Origin: Desulfobacula sp.
Lineage (GTDB): Bacteria > Desulfobacterota > Desulfobacteria > Desulfobacterales > Desulfobacteraceae
Direction: 5' to 3'
Assembly: GCA_011390085.1 (NCBI GenBank)
Contig: JAABTB010000006.1
Span: 1 to 18,035, forward strand
DNA: 18,035 nucleotides
The notes beneath the pieces were generated by a model, which did not search any database, was not told where the DNA came from, and was given only the letters and a program-made list of their open reading frames with translations. A program made the translations under genes and the position numbers. How positions within the stretch are numbered: position 1 is the first letter of the stretch; the number at the start of each line of letters is the position of its first letter. This document shows positions 17,213-18,035 of the stretch, one piece after another.

Positions 17213-18035
17213 ATGATTATCACTCTTCTGGATTACGGCGCCGGAAACGTCCGAAGTGTCGTCAATGCCGTAGAAAAACTCGGTGGTAAGGTTAAGACTG
17301 TGCAAACGCCTTCTGATCTACAAGATGCGGAACGACTGCTCTTCCCGGGTGTGGGCAATTATGAAAACATGATAAAAATTCTCAATCAGAAGCATTATAT
17401 CCGGCCCCTGAGGGAATACCTCCAGTCGGACCGGCCCTTTTTGGGGATCTGCCTGGGGATGCAGGCGCTTTTTGAAGGCAGTGAAGAGGATTTTTCCGGC
17501 AATGAAAGCATCGGACTTTTCAAGGGACGGGTCAAGCGTTTCAAGACGGGACTTGCCGTTCCGCATATCGGATGGAACGGGGTCAACCTGAAAAAAGATT
17601 CCCCTGTGTTGCAGGGAATCGGCCCGGACGCTAAATTTTATTTTGTTCATTCCTATCATGTGGTGCCGGAAGATGAATCCGTCATTCTCACCACCACGGA
17701 TTATGACTATGCCTTTGTCAGTAGTGTTCAGAAAGGCAATATCATCGGGACCCAGTTTCACCCGGAAAAAAGCGGGTCCGCCGGTATACGGCTGCTTGAA
17801 AATTTCATGACTCAAAAAAACCTGAAACCGGGGAAACCGGTTGACATCAAGGGAAAGGGCCTCTCAAAAAGGATCATCGCCTGTCTGGATGTGAGAGCCA
17901 ATGACCATGGCGATCTGGTGGTCACCAAGGGAGACCAGTATGATGTGCGGCAGGAAGGCGACGTCAGAAATCTCGGAAAACCTGTGGATCTGGCCGGGCG
18001 GTATTATGAAGAAGGAGCCGATGAAATCACCTTTC
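17213..18035 (+). CDS. hisHF: Fused imidazole glycerol phosphate synthase HisH-HisF (partial, C-terminus off the right edge)
   Basis: The enzyme makes imidazole glycerol phosphate and AICAR in histidine synthesis: HisH releases ammonia from glutamine and HisF uses it in cyclisation. Both parts lie in one open reading frame. HisH covers residues 1-200, with oxyanion region PGVGNY, nucleophile C80 in GICLGMQ, and H183/E185 in FHPEKSG. After a linker (about 201-216), HisF starts with [15 protein letters not shown]226 being the catalytic aspartate of beta-1. It then carries [14 protein letters not shown], an insertion I know from eukaryotic HIS7 and not from ordinary bacterial HisF, and [19 protein letters not shown]. 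274 codons are visible with no stop. AAGGAT precedes the ATG. The missing part should be the rest of the HisF barrel. Confidence 0.93.
   Translation, partial: MIITLLDYGAGNVRSVVNAVEKLGGKVKTVQTPSDLQDAERLLFPGVGNYENMIKILNQKHYIRPLREYLQSDRPFLGICLGMQALFEGSEEDFSGNESIGLFKGRVKRFKTGLAVPHIGWNGVNLKKDSPVLQGIGPDAKFYFVHSYHVVPEDESVILTTTDYDYAFVSSVQKGNIIGTQFHPEKSGSAGIRLLENFMTQKNLKPGKPVDIKGKGLSKRIIACLDVRANDHGDLVVTKGDQYDVRQEGDVRNLGKPVDLAGRYYEEGADEITF

Overview
This window looks like a chromosomal backbone segment from a mesophilic, complete-oxidising sulfate reducer of the Desulfobacterota, closest in feel to Desulfobacteraceae. The basis is the protein style, the moderate GC content, the order rpmH-rnpA-yidD-yidC-jag-mnmE, a eukaryote-type (subfamily II) NADP isocitrate dehydrogenase suited to an oxidative TCA cycle, and a radical SAM/RNase G pair. 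No database search was possible, so the taxonomic placement is inference. I see no mobile element, phage, CRISPR array, tRNA or rRNA.

Left edge (1-1300): a TrmB-family regulator, cut by the edge, is divergent from ssb. Each side has a recognisable sigma70-type promoter in the shared spacer, and a perfect palindrome overlaps the regulator's own -10 box. A hairpin at 1256-1295 separates ssb from the convergent minus-strand block.

Minus-strand block (1319-14396): read from right to left, it holds a radical SAM/DUF2344 protein, rng, icd, then rpmH-rnpA-yidD-yidC-jag-mnmE. After these come a YkgJ-type cysteine-cluster protein, a hypothetical protein, a PrmA-like methyltransferase with an unusual winged-helix N-terminus, a DUF4124-SNase secreted nuclease and an 80-residue hypothetical protein. 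rpmH (44 aa) is short but unmistakable, and a good promoter precedes it. The spacings and overlaps suggest long cotranscribed runs. The themes are ribosome assembly, tRNA and RNA processing, and membrane protein insertion.

Plus-strand block (14479-18035): asnS is followed with zero spacing by a methyltransferase that resembles an archaeal family (COG2521). Next come a hotdog acyl-CoA thioesterase and the start of a fused HisH-HisF protein, cut by the right edge. The HisF part carries the longer strand/loop signature of eukaryotic HIS7 enzymes rather than the usual bacterial HisF start.

Most of the window is ordinary housekeeping sequence. The items most worth a second look are the HIS7-like HisHF fusion, the COG2521-like methyltransferase coupled to asnS, the winged-helix/PrmA-like fusion in its overlapping cassette, the TrmB operator, and the uncharacterised radical SAM protein next to RNase G.
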